NCBI RefSeq assembly: GCF_900107545.1
Contig: NZ_FNQZ01000001.1
Location: 310,001-374,000 of the forward strand
From: Pseudobutyrivibrio sp. ACV-2
GTDB lineage: Bacteria; Bacillota; Clostridia; Lachnospirales; Lachnospiraceae
Reading direction: 5' to 3'
DNA: 64,000 bases
The notes below the pieces were generated by a model that saw only the letters and a program-made list of their open reading frames with translations, ran no database searches and was not told the origin of the DNA. How positions within the stretch are numbered: the first letter of the stretch is position 1; each line of letters starts with the position of its first letter. Below are positions 43,773 to 53,907 of this stretch, in pieces. The translations under genes were made by a program, and so were the position numbers.

Positions 43773-44516
43773 CTATCCTTGATCCTTCTTCCTGATACGC
43801 CGCTCCTCGTCAAAAATGTACTTAATTATTGTCTCTCTATCCTCTGGCTCTTTAAATAGAAATTCTATTCTATGCTCATATATCCGCTTTTCTGTTTTAT
43901 ACTCACTTCTAACACGTTTTGCTATCGCATTTATTGTATGATTGATGGTGTTAGAAACCAGCTTAAAACTCACATACATATATCTTTCAGTTATAACATC
44001 TAAATCCGAATTAAATTTAGCGCCTCCCCCACTAATATCTAAAATTGTACCTGAGACAGGAATACCATAAGTATTTCCATATCTTTCCAAATCAGCTTCT
44101 ACAAGTTCCATATTTGGAAGAATTGCCACTTCTTCCGGAATTGGTAAAACCATTATTGGAATCAAGCATTGAAGACGATAATAATCTCTTCTTTGAACCT
44201 TTTTTAGCCCATTCATAGGTTCAAGTACATAAACAGGATAATTCTCCAATCTGCCGCGCTTTGTGATTACGCCGGTAAGCTGAAACAATCCTTTTTTCGT
44301 GTTAAAGATAGCATTAAAAGGAACATCCATAGGTATAGTAACTATATGTCCCTTTCTTGTTGGAATATGGAATATCACTTCTCCTTTTTTGGTAATCCCA
44401 AAAACACTGGAAATATAAACACTCCTGTCATCCTCTATGTTATTTTCAATATCAGAATTTGTACTGGCAAACTCGAATTCTATCGGTGTACCAGGTCTGA
44501 GATCAAAAACCTCCAT
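43773..44516 (-). CDS. PilZ-domain flagellar brake protein (YcgR/FlgZ type)
   Basis: A 247-residue protein with an N-terminal YcgR-like domain and a C-terminal PilZ domain. The c-di-GMP motif RxxxR appears as RRDYYRLQ and the second as DISGGGAKF. Such proteins bind c-di-GMP and slow the motor. Its start is four bases after flhG. Its presence implies that c-di-GMP signalling acts on motility in this strain. Confidence 0.88.
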   Translation of the reverse strand: MEVFDLRPGTPIEFEFASTNSDIENNIEDDRSVYISSVFGITKKGEVIFHIPTRKGHIVTIPMDVPFNAIFNTKKGLFQLTGVITKRGRLENYPVYVLEPMNGLKKVQRRDYYRLQCLIPIMVLPIPEEVAILPNMELVEADLERYGNTYGIPVSGTILDISGGGAKFNSDLDVITERYMYVSFKLVSNTINHTINAIAKRVRSEYKTEKRIYEHRIEFLFKEPEDRETIIKYIFDEERRIRKKDQG

Positions 44517-44520
44517 AAAC

Positions 44521-45396
44521 TTACACCCTATCTTTTATTAATGTATTAAAAATGTGTGAAATCCCCCATCTATAGTGGACGTTCTCATCCTCCTTTAAAA
44601 GCTTTGCCGCCACATTTTCAAAGCTTTTTGTCGCCCTGCTTATAGGATATTCCATGGACACAACCTTTTGATTACGAACAGCTTTTTCTAGATTGGTGTC
44701 ATAAGGAATGTATCCTAAATAATCCAGGTCTGAGTCCAAAAATTTATTAACCACTGACTGCAGTTTAAGGAACACTGCATTCCCTTCGGACTCACTCATC
44801 ACCTTATTTGCAACAAGATGTACATTTGTTCCATCTTTTACGTACTTAGGGCTTTTACACATGGCTTTCATCAGAGAGTAAGAATCAGTAAAAGAGCTTG
44901 GTTCTGGAGTAGAAACAAGTAGCACCTCAGGAGATGCTAAAACAAACTCCATCACTTGGTCTGAAACGCCCGCACCCGTATCTATTATAAGGATATCACA
45001 TAAATCGTTTAAAAGTGATAGATTACGCACTAAAAACGTAATTTGTTCACGATTTAGATTATTTAAGCCTACTATTCCTGAGCCACCAGATATAAATCCA
45101 ATATCCATTGGGCCGGTGGTTATAATGTCTCTAATGCTCATACCTTTAAAGACAACATCTGACAGGTTATATTGTGGCAAAGTTCCAAACATAACCTCCA
45201 CATTGGCAAGTCCTAAATCAGCATCAAGAATTATGACTTTTTTCCCCATTTTTGAAAAATGCACAGCGAGATTAACAGCCACATTACTTTTACCAACACC
45301 ACCTTTACCAGAAGTAATGGTAATAACCTTTGCATTTTCTACATTTTTAACATTTTGAGATTTAATTACGTTTCGTAAATTTTGGGCCTGATCCAT
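44521..45396 (-). CDS. flhG: Flagellum-number ATPase FlhG (MinD/ParA family)
   Basis: A 291-residue ATPase with the deviant Walker [11 protein letters not shown] near residue 30 and DADLGLAN. FlhG acts with the GTPase FlhF to set number and position of flagella. It starts directly at the base after the flhF stop, with GGGGGGAAAC as the ribosome site, suggesting coupled translation. Confidence 0.94.
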   Translation of the reverse strand: MDQAQNLRNVIKSQNVKNVENAKVITITSGKGGVGKSNVAVNLAVHFSKMGKKVIILDADLGLANVEVMFGTLPQYNLSDVVFKGMSIRDIITTGPMDIGFISGGSGIVGLNNLNREQITFLVRNLSLLNDLCDILIIDTGAGVSDQVMEFVLASPEVLLVSTPEPSSFTDSYSLMKAMCKSPKYVKDGTNVHLVANKVMSESEGNAVFLKLQSVVNKFLDSDLDYLGYIPYDTNLEKAVRNQKVVSMEYPISRATKSFENVAAKLLKEDENVHYRWGISHIFNTLIKDRV

Positions 45397-46785
45397 TTAG
45401 TTTCCCCCCAACAACTGTTTAACCAGCTTCTGGGCATTAACGATTTCAATATCATCTGGGACATTCTGCCCTGTGGTTATATAAGAAAGAGATGCGCCGG
45501 TATACAGCTTTAGGTTAAAAATATTACCAATACAATTAGTCTCATCTAGCTTTGTAAATATAAGATTAAAATCTGTAAATTCCATGTAGGAATCTGCTAT
45601 ATCAATTAAATCCTTGTGCTTTGTTGTTGCTGAAAGTACCAGGTAAACCTCGCTTTCGTAAAAATCTGAAAGAGTAGTTATTAATTTTTTAGTATCCGCA
45701 CGCTGCTCTTCATTCCTATGGGAAAAGCCTATTGTATCAACGAGAATTACATCCAAATCCTGATATTCTCTTACCTGACTTTTTACTGTATCAAGCAGTT
45801 CTTCCGCTGAATAAATAACATTCAACGGAACCCCCAATATATTTGCATAAGTCTGAAGTTGATTGGCAGCAGCCATTCTATAAGTGTCTGCGGTGATAAG
45901 TCCTACCTTTTTGCCTTCCTCGACCTTATATTTTGAGGCGATTTTTGCAATCGTCGTAGTCTTTCCAACACCTGTAGGTCCTATAAAGAAAACAACCTTT
46001 GGTTTCTTTTCACCAGGAACTATTTTTGTTGGAGTTCCAAGTTTAAGAACCATTTTTTGATAAACTGAAGAAAGCAGATTATCGATTGAGTGACTGGTCC
46101 TAAGGACTTTATCCATATCCTCTAAAACATTGTTGATGTACTTCTCTTGAACCTCGTTATCAAGTAAAACATTGTAAAGCATCTTTACGAATGTATGATT
46201 ATCATTATTGATGGAAGACCTGTCATCCTTTTTAGCTTCAATTGGTGCAATTACAGGCTCTCTGGTCGATTCTATATTTTCCTCTTTTTCATTCCACTGA
46301 GCTTTTTCCTGACTATTATTTACCATTTGTTTTGAATATGTAGGCTTTGAATATGTAGGCTCAAGAATATTTGCGCGTGGCACTGATCCGGATAGAGGTT
46401 CAAATTCAGGGATTTCTGTAGTAATTTTAGGGGTTTTAGGGGTAGTTGTCATGACATCTTCCTCCTGTTTCTCTAACACTTCATTAACTGCTGAAAACGC
46501 ATTCTTTAAAATAATGGCATCATCGGCAACAGCGTCAAAAGTAACTTTTTTTTCTATTGTTTGCGCATTTTGTTGTGAAGGGACGCTAAAATCTAAAGTC
46601 TCCTTAGAGACCTCTTCATCTTCTACTGCTGCTGTTACCTCATAAGTACTCTTTTTAAAAAGGCTTCCTAACCCCTTAGGTTTTACCACCTTAACATTCA
46701 TTATCACAGCTGCATTTCCAAGTTCTGCCCTAACCTTTGACATTGCCTCTTCTTCATTTTTTCCAGTATATTTGTTAATTGTCAT
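45397..46785 (-). CDS. flhF: Flagellar biosynthesis GTPase FlhF
   Basis: A 462-residue SRP-type GTPase that places flagella. The C-terminal NG domain shows FIGPTGVGKTTTIAKIA, DTIGFSHR and TKLDE. The long N-terminal B region is charged. A perfect 15-base tandem duplication (46331-46345 and 46346-46360) encodes the doubled PTYSK in this linker. The N-terminus has the typical TGKNEEEAMSKVRAELG. Confidence 0.95.
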   Translation of the reverse strand: MTINKYTGKNEEEAMSKVRAELGNAAVIMNVKVVKPKGLGSLFKKSTYEVTAAVEDEEVSKETLDFSVPSQQNAQTIEKKVTFDAVADDAIILKNAFSAVNEVLEKQEEDVMTTTPKTPKITTEIPEFEPLSGSVPRANILEPTYSKPTYSKQMVNNSQEKAQWNEKEENIESTREPVIAPIEAKKDDRSSINNDNHTFVKMLYNVLLDNEVQEKYINNVLEDMDKVLRTSHSIDNLLSSVYQKMVLKLGTPTKIVPGEKKPKVVFFIGPTGVGKTTTIAKIASKYKVEEGKKVGLITADTYRMAAANQLQTYANILGVPLNVIYSAEELLDTVKSQVREYQDLDVILVDTIGFSHRNEEQRADTKKLITTLSDFYESEVYLVLSATTKHKDLIDIADSYMEFTDFNLIFTKLDETNCIGNIFNLKLYTGASLSYITTGQNVPDDIEIVNAQKLVKQLLGGN

Positions 46786-46790
46786 TTAAA

Positions 46791-48842
46791 TCACCCTGTA
46801 ACCATACCTACCGATGAAAGTTCAACGTTAGAATCAATTTCATTATAAGAAACAACTATTAAATCTTTGACATAATCCTGAGTCAAAGTCTTAAAATACA
46901 TTCTGACTATTGGGGAAGTAACAACAATCGGTGTTCTTCCCATATCTTCAAGCTTTTTAATCTCTTCCTCAAGTGATGCTATGATTGCCTGAATCCTTTC
47001 AGGATCGAGAGTTAAGTAAGCCCCCTGCTCAGTTTGCTTTATAGAAGCCATAATATCCTGCTCAACCTTAGGGTCTACCGTGATAACCTGTGTAACCTCA
47101 TTTGGAGTAAAATATCTGCTTGAAATTGCTCGTTTCAAGCCCTGTCTTACATATTCTGTAAGGACATCTGTGTCATGAGTGGTTGTTGCGTGATCTGCCA
47201 AAATTTCAAAAATAGAAAGCAAATCTCTGATAGATACCCCTTCAGAAAGAAGATTTTGAAGTACCTTTTGAACATCACCAAGTCCAAGAAGCTTTGGAAT
47301 AAGCTCTTCAACAATAACAGGATTTGTCTCTTTAAGATTGTCAATAAGATTCTGTACATCCTGTCTGGTAAGAAGCTCTGCAATATGACTTCTGATAACC
47401 TCTGTCAGGTGTGTGGCAATAATCGAAGGTGGGTCAACAACCGTATATCCTAAGGATTCTGCCCGTTCACGCTGACTTTCTGTAATCCAAATGGCCGGTA
47501 AATGGAATGACGGCTCAAATGTCGGGATACCTGTGATTTCCTCCTCAACATAGCCTGGATTCATGGCCATATAGTGGTCAAAAAGTATCTCTCCCTCTGT
47601 AACCTGAATGCCCTTGATTTTGATAATATATTGATTTGGATTTAGCTGAATATTATCTCGTAGTCGTATGATTGGAACTACAGTACCAAGCTCCAAAGCA
47701 ATCTGTCTTCTGATCATTACAACTCTATCAAGCAAATCACCACCTTGGTTAACATCTGCCAGCGGAATAATACCATATCCAAATTCAAGCTCAATTGGAT
47801 CAACCTGTAACAGCGAAACAACATTTTCTGGTTTTCTGATTTCCTCCGCCTCTGTTTCTTCTGCTGCCACTTCCTGCTCTATTTCTTCCTCACCAATTGA
47901 TTTGGACATCGAATATCCCGTAACTAAAAATGCAGCACCAAAACCAAGGAAAAGGACCCAATTAAGAGGAGTTGTAATACCAAGGAATATCATCGCAGCT
48001 CCAACGATATATAAAACCTTTGGTATGCCAAAAAGCTGCTTGATAAGAATTCCAGAGAAATCTGCAGCCTTTGATCCTTTAGTTACTAAAATACCTGTTG
48101 AAAGGGATATGAGCAGGGATGGAATCTGGGATACAAGGCCATCACCTATGGTTAGAATACCAAACTGCTGAATGGCCTCTGCAAAAGGAAGACTATCGTT
48201 AATCATTCCCATGGCTGTGCCACCAGCTAAGTTGATAACGGTGATGATAAGACCTGCAGTTGCATCTCCTTTTACGTACTTTGTAGCACCATCCATAGCA
48301 CCGAAGAAGGCTGATTCTTCCTGAATCTTATCTCTTCGTCTTTTAGCTTCTGCATCATCGATAGCACCTGTGTTCAAGTCAGCATCAATAGCCATCTGCT
48401 TACCTGGCATAGCATCAAGAGTAAATCTTGCAGATACTTCAGCTACACGCTCAGAACCTTTATTGATTACCATAAACTGAATTATGATAAGAACAATAAA
48501 GATTATGGCACCAATAATTAAATTATTGCCACCTACGAAAGTACCAAAAGTAGAAACAACGTTTCCAGGGTCACCTGTAGATAGAATAAGTCTTGTAGAA
48601 GATACGTTAAGCGAAATTCTAAAAATAGTCGTAAAAAGCAACAGTGTCGGGAAGAATGACATGTCTAAAACTTCCTGCACAAAAAGAACATTCATGAGAA
48701 TAATGAGTGCCACTGAAATATTAAAGGCAATCATTATATCAAGTACAAAATTAGGGATTGGAATAACAAAGAAGGTAACGGCTGCAAGTAAATACAATGC
48801 AATTCCAACATCGGCTTTTTTAACAGATGCTGTTAATTCCAT
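46791..48842 (-). CDS. flhA: Flagellar type III export protein FlhA
   Basis: A 683-residue polytopic membrane protein of the export gate. Eight hydrophobic helices occupy the first 330 residues, with the FHIPEP-type loop around RFTLDAMPGKQMAIDADLN. A cytoplasmic C-terminal domain follows, which receives chaperone-cargo. Length and sequence are normal. A GGGGGGATG site precedes the ATG. flhB is 27 bases upstream. Confidence 0.97.
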   Translation of the reverse strand: MELTASVKKADVGIALYLLAAVTFFVIPIPNFVLDIMIAFNISVALIILMNVLFVQEVLDMSFFPTLLLFTTIFRISLNVSSTRLILSTGDPGNVVSTFGTFVGGNNLIIGAIIFIVLIIIQFMVINKGSERVAEVSARFTLDAMPGKQMAIDADLNTGAIDDAEAKRRRDKIQEESAFFGAMDGATKYVKGDATAGLIITVINLAGGTAMGMINDSLPFAEAIQQFGILTIGDGLVSQIPSLLISLSTGILVTKGSKAADFSGILIKQLFGIPKVLYIVGAAMIFLGITTPLNWVLFLGFGAAFLVTGYSMSKSIGEEEIEQEVAAEETEAEEIRKPENVVSLLQVDPIELEFGYGIIPLADVNQGGDLLDRVVMIRRQIALELGTVVPIIRLRDNIQLNPNQYIIKIKGIQVTEGEILFDHYMAMNPGYVEEEITGIPTFEPSFHLPAIWITESQRERAESLGYTVVDPPSIIATHLTEVIRSHIAELLTRQDVQNLIDNLKETNPVIVEELIPKLLGLGDVQKVLQNLLSEGVSIRDLLSIFEILADHATTTHDTDVLTEYVRQGLKRAISSRYFTPNEVTQVITVDPKVEQDIMASIKQTEQGAYLTLDPERIQAIIASLEEEIKKLEDMGRTPIVVTSPIVRMYFKTLTQDYVKDLIVVSYNEIDSNVELSSVGMVTG

Positions 48843-48869
48843 TACTCATCCCCCCTCTCTTGAAATTAT

Positions 48870-50003
48870 TTAGCCCGCCTTATTTCTTTCTGTATAGATA
48901 ACGGCTAAAATCTCTGCTACTGCCTGATATAATTCAGGTGGTATAGTTTCATCTACCTCAACTGTAGCATATAAAGCTCGCGCCAAAGGTTTATTTTCAA
49001 CAATAGGCACCCCATTTTCCTTTGCTGTTTCCCTAATGCGCTTAGCCAGATAATCTTCACCTTTTGCTACTACTCTTGGCGCTTCATCTTTTGTATTGTC
49101 ATAGACAATAGCAACCGCCAAATGTGTAGGGTTTGTAATAACCACGTCAGCCTGTGGAACGTTCTGCATCATTCTTCTTTGAGAACTTTCCAACATCTTC
49201 TGTTTTTGCTTTCCTTTAATCTGAGGATCTCCCTCAGTATTTTTCCATTCATCTTTGACCTCTTGCTTGGTCATTTTCATATCATCTCTGAATTTCCATC
49301 GCTGATATGCATAATCAATGAATCCAAGGATAATATATACAATGCTAATCTTCATTCCTGTGTCTACGATAATCTGAAAAATAAAGCTTAAAGCAGTCTT
49401 CAGACCAATATCATAGAGAATAAAAAGATTATTTGCCTGATCCTTTATATCGATATAGGCTATATAAAATATCAAAAACAGCTTTGCTAAAGCCATTATA
49501 AGATTAACAAGCGACTCTTTTGAAAACATTCTCTTAAAGCCATTAATAGGATTAAATTTACTAAGTTTTGGCTCTAAAGGCTTCATGGTAGGTTTCCAGC
49601 CTACCTGAATAAGATTGGTAACAAATCCTGTTATGAATCCCATAATTAAAAACGGAAGTAGGATAATAAGTATTTTCCCTAGCAGGTTTCTAAACAAGGT
49701 TGTGGTAGTGACTATTGTAAGACCACTGCCATTCATTCTAACTATGTCTGGAATAATTGAATAAATCCAGTTAAATATCTCTTTAAATCTGATTCCTGCA
49801 AAACCAATAAATAGACGAAGGGCTAAAAAGAAACCTAAAAGTGCTATCCCATTCACAATTTCCTTACTTTTAGCGACCTTGCCTTCTTTTCTGGCATCGC
49901 TAAGTTTTTTACTGGTAGGTTCCTCGGTTTTTTCACCGCCTTCACCATCCTTGGCAAAAAACTGTAAATCGTATGGAATTAGAACTTTTCTAATTTCATC
50001 CAT
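48870..50003 (-). CDS. flhB: Flagellar export switch protein FlhB
   Basis: A 377-residue export-gate protein. After a basic N-terminus it has four transmembrane helices and a cytoplasmic domain with the self-cleaving NPTH motif (VITNPTHLAVAI). Cleavage switches export from hook to filament substrates. Its ATG (50003) overlaps the TGA stop of fliR by one base (TGATG), a mark of translational coupling; an in-frame TTG just ahead is not needed. Confidence 0.96.
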   Translation of the reverse strand: MDEIRKVLIPYDLQFFAKDGEGGEKTEEPTSKKLSDARKEGKVAKSKEIVNGIALLGFFLALRLFIGFAGIRFKEIFNWIYSIIPDIVRMNGSGLTIVTTTTLFRNLLGKILIILLPFLIMGFITGFVTNLIQVGWKPTMKPLEPKLSKFNPINGFKRMFSKESLVNLIMALAKLFLIFYIAYIDIKDQANNLFILYDIGLKTALSFIFQIIVDTGMKISIVYIILGFIDYAYQRWKFRDDMKMTKQEVKDEWKNTEGDPQIKGKQKQKMLESSQRRMMQNVPQADVVITNPTHLAVAIVYDNTKDEAPRVVAKGEDYLAKRIRETAKENGVPIVENKPLARALYATVEVDETIPPELYQAVAEILAVIYTERNKAG

Positions 50004-50782
50004 CAATACAACCCCTGTAAGTAAAGTACCATCAGCTTTTTCATTTCTTTAAAGATAAACGCTGCGATATCCGGCAATAAAAATACTGTCAAAAATAAAA
50101 CTGTGAAACCAACAATAATCTTTAACTGGGCGCCGACAGAAAACATATGAATCTGAGGCGCAACCTTAACCATAATTCCAAGTATTGCGTTAAGCACCAT
50201 AATAACTGCAAATACAGGAAGTACTATTCTAAAGGCGATTATAAATACATCCGCCATGAATTCCAAAGTAGATGCAAACAGTGAATCCCACCTAAAAATT
50301 GTTCCTCCCAGCGGGATTAACTCAAATGCATCGCAAAAGCTTCTAAAAATATATCTATGCATTCCTGATGCAACAAGAAACATCATAATAAAATTGTTGT
50401 ATAAGGAGCCTGTTACTGTAGTTTCAGTTCGAAGAGCTGGATTATATTCCTGGGCCATGGAAAGACCAACATTCATATCTATCTGGTTGCCGGCAAGTAA
50501 AATGATAAAATTGCAACAATAGGTCGAAAACCCGATAATCAGCCCTGTAACAGCTTCTCTGACAACTAAAAAAGCATATCCTATGACTGTAGAATAATTT
50601 AAGGCACTAAAATCAATCACAAAATAAAGCAGTAAAGATACCAAGGCAGAGAATCCCACCTTCACTCTTACTGGTGTATTGTTCATATTGAAAAATGGTG
50701 CCACTACTACGAACATGGATATGCGAGTAAGTATCAACAAGAAATATTCAAAATTTTCTAAGGTAAAATGCAAACTAAACAT
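50003..50782 (-). CDS. fliR: Flagellar export protein FliR
   Basis: A 259-residue membrane protein with about six helices, part of the FliP5-Q4-R1 export channel. It has the family segment REAVTGLIIGFSTY and the typical length. It lies between fliQ and flhB with one-base overlap to the latter. Confidence 0.94.
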   Translation of the reverse strand: MFSLHFTLENFEYFLLILTRISMFVVVAPFFNMNNTPVRVKVGFSALVSLLLYFVIDFSALNYSTVIGYAFLVVREAVTGLIIGFSTYCCNFIILLAGNQIDMNVGLSMAQEYNPALRTETTVTGSLYNNFIMMFLVASGMHRYIFRSFCDAFELIPLGGTIFRWDSLFASTLEFMADVFIIAFRIVLPVFAVIMVLNAILGIMVKVAPQIHMFSVGAQLKIIVGFTVLFLTVFLLPDIAAFIFKEMKKLMVLYLQGLY

Positions 50783-50789
50783 CTAATCT

Positions 50790-51059
50790 CTAGCCCAAAT
50801 ACATACTGAAATTTGCCCATAAATCAGTAATGTACTCTGTTAACACTGTAAGCATCCATGGACCAAAAAACATAAGAGCAGCAAAAACACCTACTATTTT
50901 TGGAATAAATGTAAGAGTCTGTTCTTGAATAGATGTGACTGTTTGAAATATGCTGACTACCAGACCGATAATCAATGATACAAGCAAAAGCGGTAACGCT
51001 GTAATAAGAAGCGTATAAATTGCATCTCTAACAATGTCTAATATCTGCCCCTCAGTCAT
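50790..51059 (-). CDS. fliQ: Flagellar export protein FliQ
   Basis: An 89-residue protein with two transmembrane helices, beginning MTEGQILDIVRDAIYTLL as in the FliQ family. It contains SIFQTVTSIQEQTLTFIPK between helices. It forms part of the export gate with FliP and FliR. Confidence 0.95.
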   Translation of the reverse strand: MTEGQILDIVRDAIYTLLITALPLLLVSLIIGLVVSIFQTVTSIQEQTLTFIPKIVGVFAALMFFGPWMLTVLTEYITDLWANFSMYLG

Positions 51060-51104
51060 AACCTACCCTCTCCTATAATTATGCCAATTCAGTTGATATA
51101 TTTG

Positions 51105-51953
51105 CTAGTAGAATGTCTTTACCAAACCGCCTATACACAGGTCCCAACCATCTACCAAAACGAACAACAAAATCTTGAATGGAAGTGAAATTGTTGTAGG
51201 TGGAAGCATCATCATACCCATTGACATAAGCACTGATGCAACGACCATATCAATTACGATAAATGGCACATAAATCAAAAAACCTATAATAAAGGCTGTT
51301 CGAAGTTCCGATAATATAAATGCAGGAACAACCACTGTAAAAGGTACTTCATCATAGTCCTCATAGGTAATATCTGCTATTTCACAGAAAAGATTTAAGT
51401 CCTTTGTTTGAGTCTGACCATACATAAACTCTCTAACTGGAGTTATAGCTGCATCTATGGCCTCCTGTTGAGTTATTTCACCTGCATCAAAAGGATCAAT
51501 AGCCTCGGTTTTGATGGTTGTGATTACAGGAGACATAATGAATAATGTTAAAAACAACGCCAAACCAATCAGTACCTGATTAGGAGGCGCTGTATTTGTT
51601 CCTATAGCAGCGCGTATGAAGTGCAAAACGATTACGCATCTGGTAAAGGATGTAAGCATTATTAGAATGGATGGCGACAAGGTGAGAATAGTTAAAACCA
51701 AAAGCATCCTAAGAGTGGATGAAAAATTCCCATCTTCTCCATTAAAGGTAAGGGTAAAGCCCCCATCGCCAACAACCTCATCTGAAGCATTTGGTGCATT
51801 TTCTGTAGCACCATAAGTCTCATTTGCAGCCCCGTAACCAGTGTCATATTCAGTTGCCTGTACTGTAATTTCCGAATGATACAGAATATAACCACTTACT
51901 ATAGTCGTAAAAACTAAACTAAAGACTATATATGCTTTTTTAAGTTTATTCAT
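51105..51953 (-). CDS. fliP: Flagellar export protein FliP with long N-terminal region
   Basis: A 282-residue membrane protein. The core shows LTILTLSPSILIMLTSFTRC and TAPPNQVLIGLALFLTLFIM. The N-terminus carries a signal-like helix followed by about 50 polar residues rich in Asn, Gly and Glu, longer than in many FliP proteins. The ATG at 51953 is preferred to a GTG one codon earlier. The ribosome site is weak. Confidence 0.95.
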   Translation of the reverse strand: MNKLKKAYIVFSLVFTTIVSGYILYHSEITVQATEYDTGYGAANETYGATENAPNASDEVVGDGGFTLTFNGEDGNFSSTLRMLLVLTILTLSPSILIMLTSFTRCVIVLHFIRAAIGTNTAPPNQVLIGLALFLTLFIMSPVITTIKTEAIDPFDAGEITQQEAIDAAITPVREFMYGQTQTKDLNLFCEIADITYEDYDEVPFTVVVPAFILSELRTAFIIGFLIYVPFIVIDMVVASVLMSMGMMMLPPTTISLPFKILLFVLVDGWDLCIGGLVKTFY

Positions 51954-51976
51954 CACATAATCTGTCCCCGACGATA

Positions 51977-52342
51977 TTAATTCTTCTTTGCAAGCTTGTC
52001 CAAAATACTTTTGAAATCTACTGGTGGCTGAGATGTGACAGATTCCACATTTTCAATTTCTTTAAGCTGGTCGGAGGATAATTCGCCAAGAAATACAACC
52101 TCATCCTTGCCTAAAGCAATGACGAAATATCTATCCTCCCCAGCTCTTATAATTTGAACATATTTATTGCTGGAGATTTTTATCGCTTCAATAATCTCAA
52201 GGTTTTTATTGAAGCCCTGCGTCTTCTGGTAGCCGGCAATCCATTTAGTAACATAGTAGGTCAATGCAAGAATACCGACAAAAACAATTAATATAAATAT
52301 TAACTGGAAGAAACTTTCACCAGCAGAAGAAAGCAAAAGCAT
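51977..52342 (-). CDS. fliO: Flagellar biosynthesis protein FliO
   Basis: A 121-residue single-pass membrane protein with a long N-terminal hydrophobic helix and the FliO-type cytoplasmic part (NLEIIEAIKISSNKYVQII). It assists FliP assembly. It lies two bases after cheY. Sequence conservation in this family is low, so the call rests partly on position before fliP. Confidence 0.88.
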   Translation of the reverse strand: MLLLSSAGESFFQLIFILIVFVGILALTYYVTKWIAGYQKTQGFNKNLEIIEAIKISSNKYVQIIRAGEDRYFVIALGKDEVVFLGELSSDQLKEIENVESVTSQPPVDFKSILDKLAKKN

Positions 52343-52344
52343 AC

Positions 52345-52707
52345 CTATCCAATTACCTTCTTGACAGCTTCAAGAACTCTTTCAGCCTGGAAAGGCTTAA
52401 CGATGAAGTCCTTAGCGCCTGATTGAATGGCTTCAATAACCATGGCCTGCTGACCCATTGCAGAACACATGATTACACATGCGTTAGGATCTTTCTCCTT
52501 GATTGCCTTTAATGCACCAATTCCGTCCATTTCAGGCATTGTGATATCAAGAAGTACAAGGTCTGGACTAAGCTCTGAGTACTTGTCTACAGCGATCTTA
52601 CCGTTCTCAGCTTCTCCAACAACGTTGTAGCCATTCTTGGTGAGAATATCCTTGATCATCATTCTCATAAATGCAGCATCGTCACAGATTAAAATGTTTT
52701 TTGCCAT
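52345..52707 (-). CDS. cheY: Chemotaxis response regulator CheY
   Basis: A 120-residue single receiver domain, MAKNILICDDAAFMRMMIKD at the start. Asp9/Asp10 and phospho-Asp54 (LVLLDITMPEMDG) are present, as are the CSAMGQQ switch Ser/Thr region and KPFQ Lys. It carries the signal from CheA to FliM/FliY. Located between fliY and fliO. Confidence 0.96.
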   Translation of the reverse strand: MAKNILICDDAAFMRMMIKDILTKNGYNVVGEAENGKIAVDKYSELSPDLVLLDITMPEMDGIGALKAIKEKDPNACVIMCSAMGQQAMVIEAIQSGAKDFIVKPFQAERVLEAVKKVIG

Positions 52708-52730
52708 GTCTTCATCTCCTTAAATATGTA

Positions 52731-53906
52731 TTATTCTTTGATGATTTCGGTAATACGTACTCCAAAGGATTCCTCAATAACTACTACCTCTCCTTTGGCC
52801 ACATACTTGCCATTTACAAGTACATCTATTGGTTCACCAGCTATTTTATTTAGCTCGATGATAGTACCGGGTGCAAAATCCAAAATATCTTGGATTGTTT
52901 TGTTAGTACGACCTAATTCTACTGTAACTTCCAGCGGAACATCTAAAATCAGGTCAATATTTTCTTGTGCAAATTGAGCCGCAAATCCAGGTCCAAACGG
53001 AGCGAATTGCGCAGGCTGCACATTTACCTGTGGTTGTGGAGCATACATATACGGAGGTGCCATCATCGGCTGACCTGCCATCATATTTGGATCCATCTGA
53101 GGCATAGCCTGAGGTGGTGGTGCTCCACCAGGTGCTGGTGGAGGCGCTGCAGCCGGTGGAGGTGGTGCTGCGGCTGGGGCAGGTTCCTCTTCCACAGTAG
53201 ACTGTGAGTCATTCTCCATATTGTTAAGCACTGCTGCGCACATTTCCTTTGCTAAAGAGATTGGATACAGCTGCATCATTTCGCTGTCTACCAAATCTCC
53301 AATTTCCATCTTAAAGGCAATTCTTACGAAATTACCACTTAAGAATTCATCTATCTCTCCTCCATTAATAGCCGACATATCTGTAAGAGTGGCTGTTGGA
53401 GGTGAAATATCAACCATTTTATTAAGCATCGATGAAAGCGATGTGGCTGAAGCTCCCATCATCTGGTTCATAGCTTCTGAGATAGCCGACAGATGTAAGT
53501 CAGAAATCTCACCATCTATATTTGTTCCATCTCCGCCCATCATCAGGTCGGTAATGACCTTGACATCATCCTCTTTTAAAACGAGAACGTTACTACCATC
53601 TATACCCTTGGTGTATCCAATTCTTACAACTACACAGTTATCTGCATAATTGGAAGCCAACTCATCCCAATTAGTCTCAGAAACAACAGGTGTAGATATC
53701 TCTACCTTTTTGTTTACAAGAGAAAATAAGGTGGTTGCCGCGCTTCCCATGCTGATATTGGCTACCTCGCCAATAGTATCAATCTCCTGGCTGGAAAGCT
53801 CACCGCCTCCGCCTGCAGATCCACCGTCATCAGCTGATGCAGCATCGGGTATACCCCCACTAAGTAGTGCATTTATCTCATCTTGTGATAATACACCGTC
53901 GCCCAT
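52731..53906 (-). CDS. fliY: Flagellar motor switch phosphatase FliY
   Basis: A 391-residue motor-switch protein combining a CheY-P phosphatase part and a FliN-like C-ring part. The N-terminal GVLSQDEINALLSGG is a CheY-P docking peptide. Two CheC-type ExxN segments follow (IGEVANISMGSAATT, ISEAMNQMMGASA). After a Pro/Ala/Gly/Gln-rich linker (about residues 235-310) a SpoA/FliN domain ends the protein (ILDVPLEVTVELGR). It overlaps its upstream neighbour's end closely (one base apart). Replaces FliN here. Confidence 0.95.
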   Translation of the reverse strand: MGDGVLSQDEINALLSGGIPDAASADDGGSAGGGGELSSQEIDTIGEVANISMGSAATTLFSLVNKKVEISTPVVSETNWDELASNYADNCVVVRIGYTKGIDGSNVLVLKEDDVKVITDLMMGGDGTNIDGEISDLHLSAISEAMNQMMGASATSLSSMLNKMVDISPPTATLTDMSAINGGEIDEFLSGNFVRIAFKMEIGDLVDSEMMQLYPISLAKEMCAAVLNNMENDSQSTVEEEPAPAAAPPPPAAAPPPAPGGAPPPQAMPQMDPNMMAGQPMMAPPYMYAPQPQVNVQPAQFAPFGPGFAAQFAQENIDLILDVPLEVTVELGRTNKTIQDILDFAPGTIIELNKIAGEPIDVLVNGKYVAKGEVVVIEESFGVRITEIIKE

Positions 53907-53907
53907 T

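Noticed and set aside
47668-48171. Plus-strand 167-codon ORF opposite flhA
   Set aside because: Antisense shadow of the membrane region of flhA.
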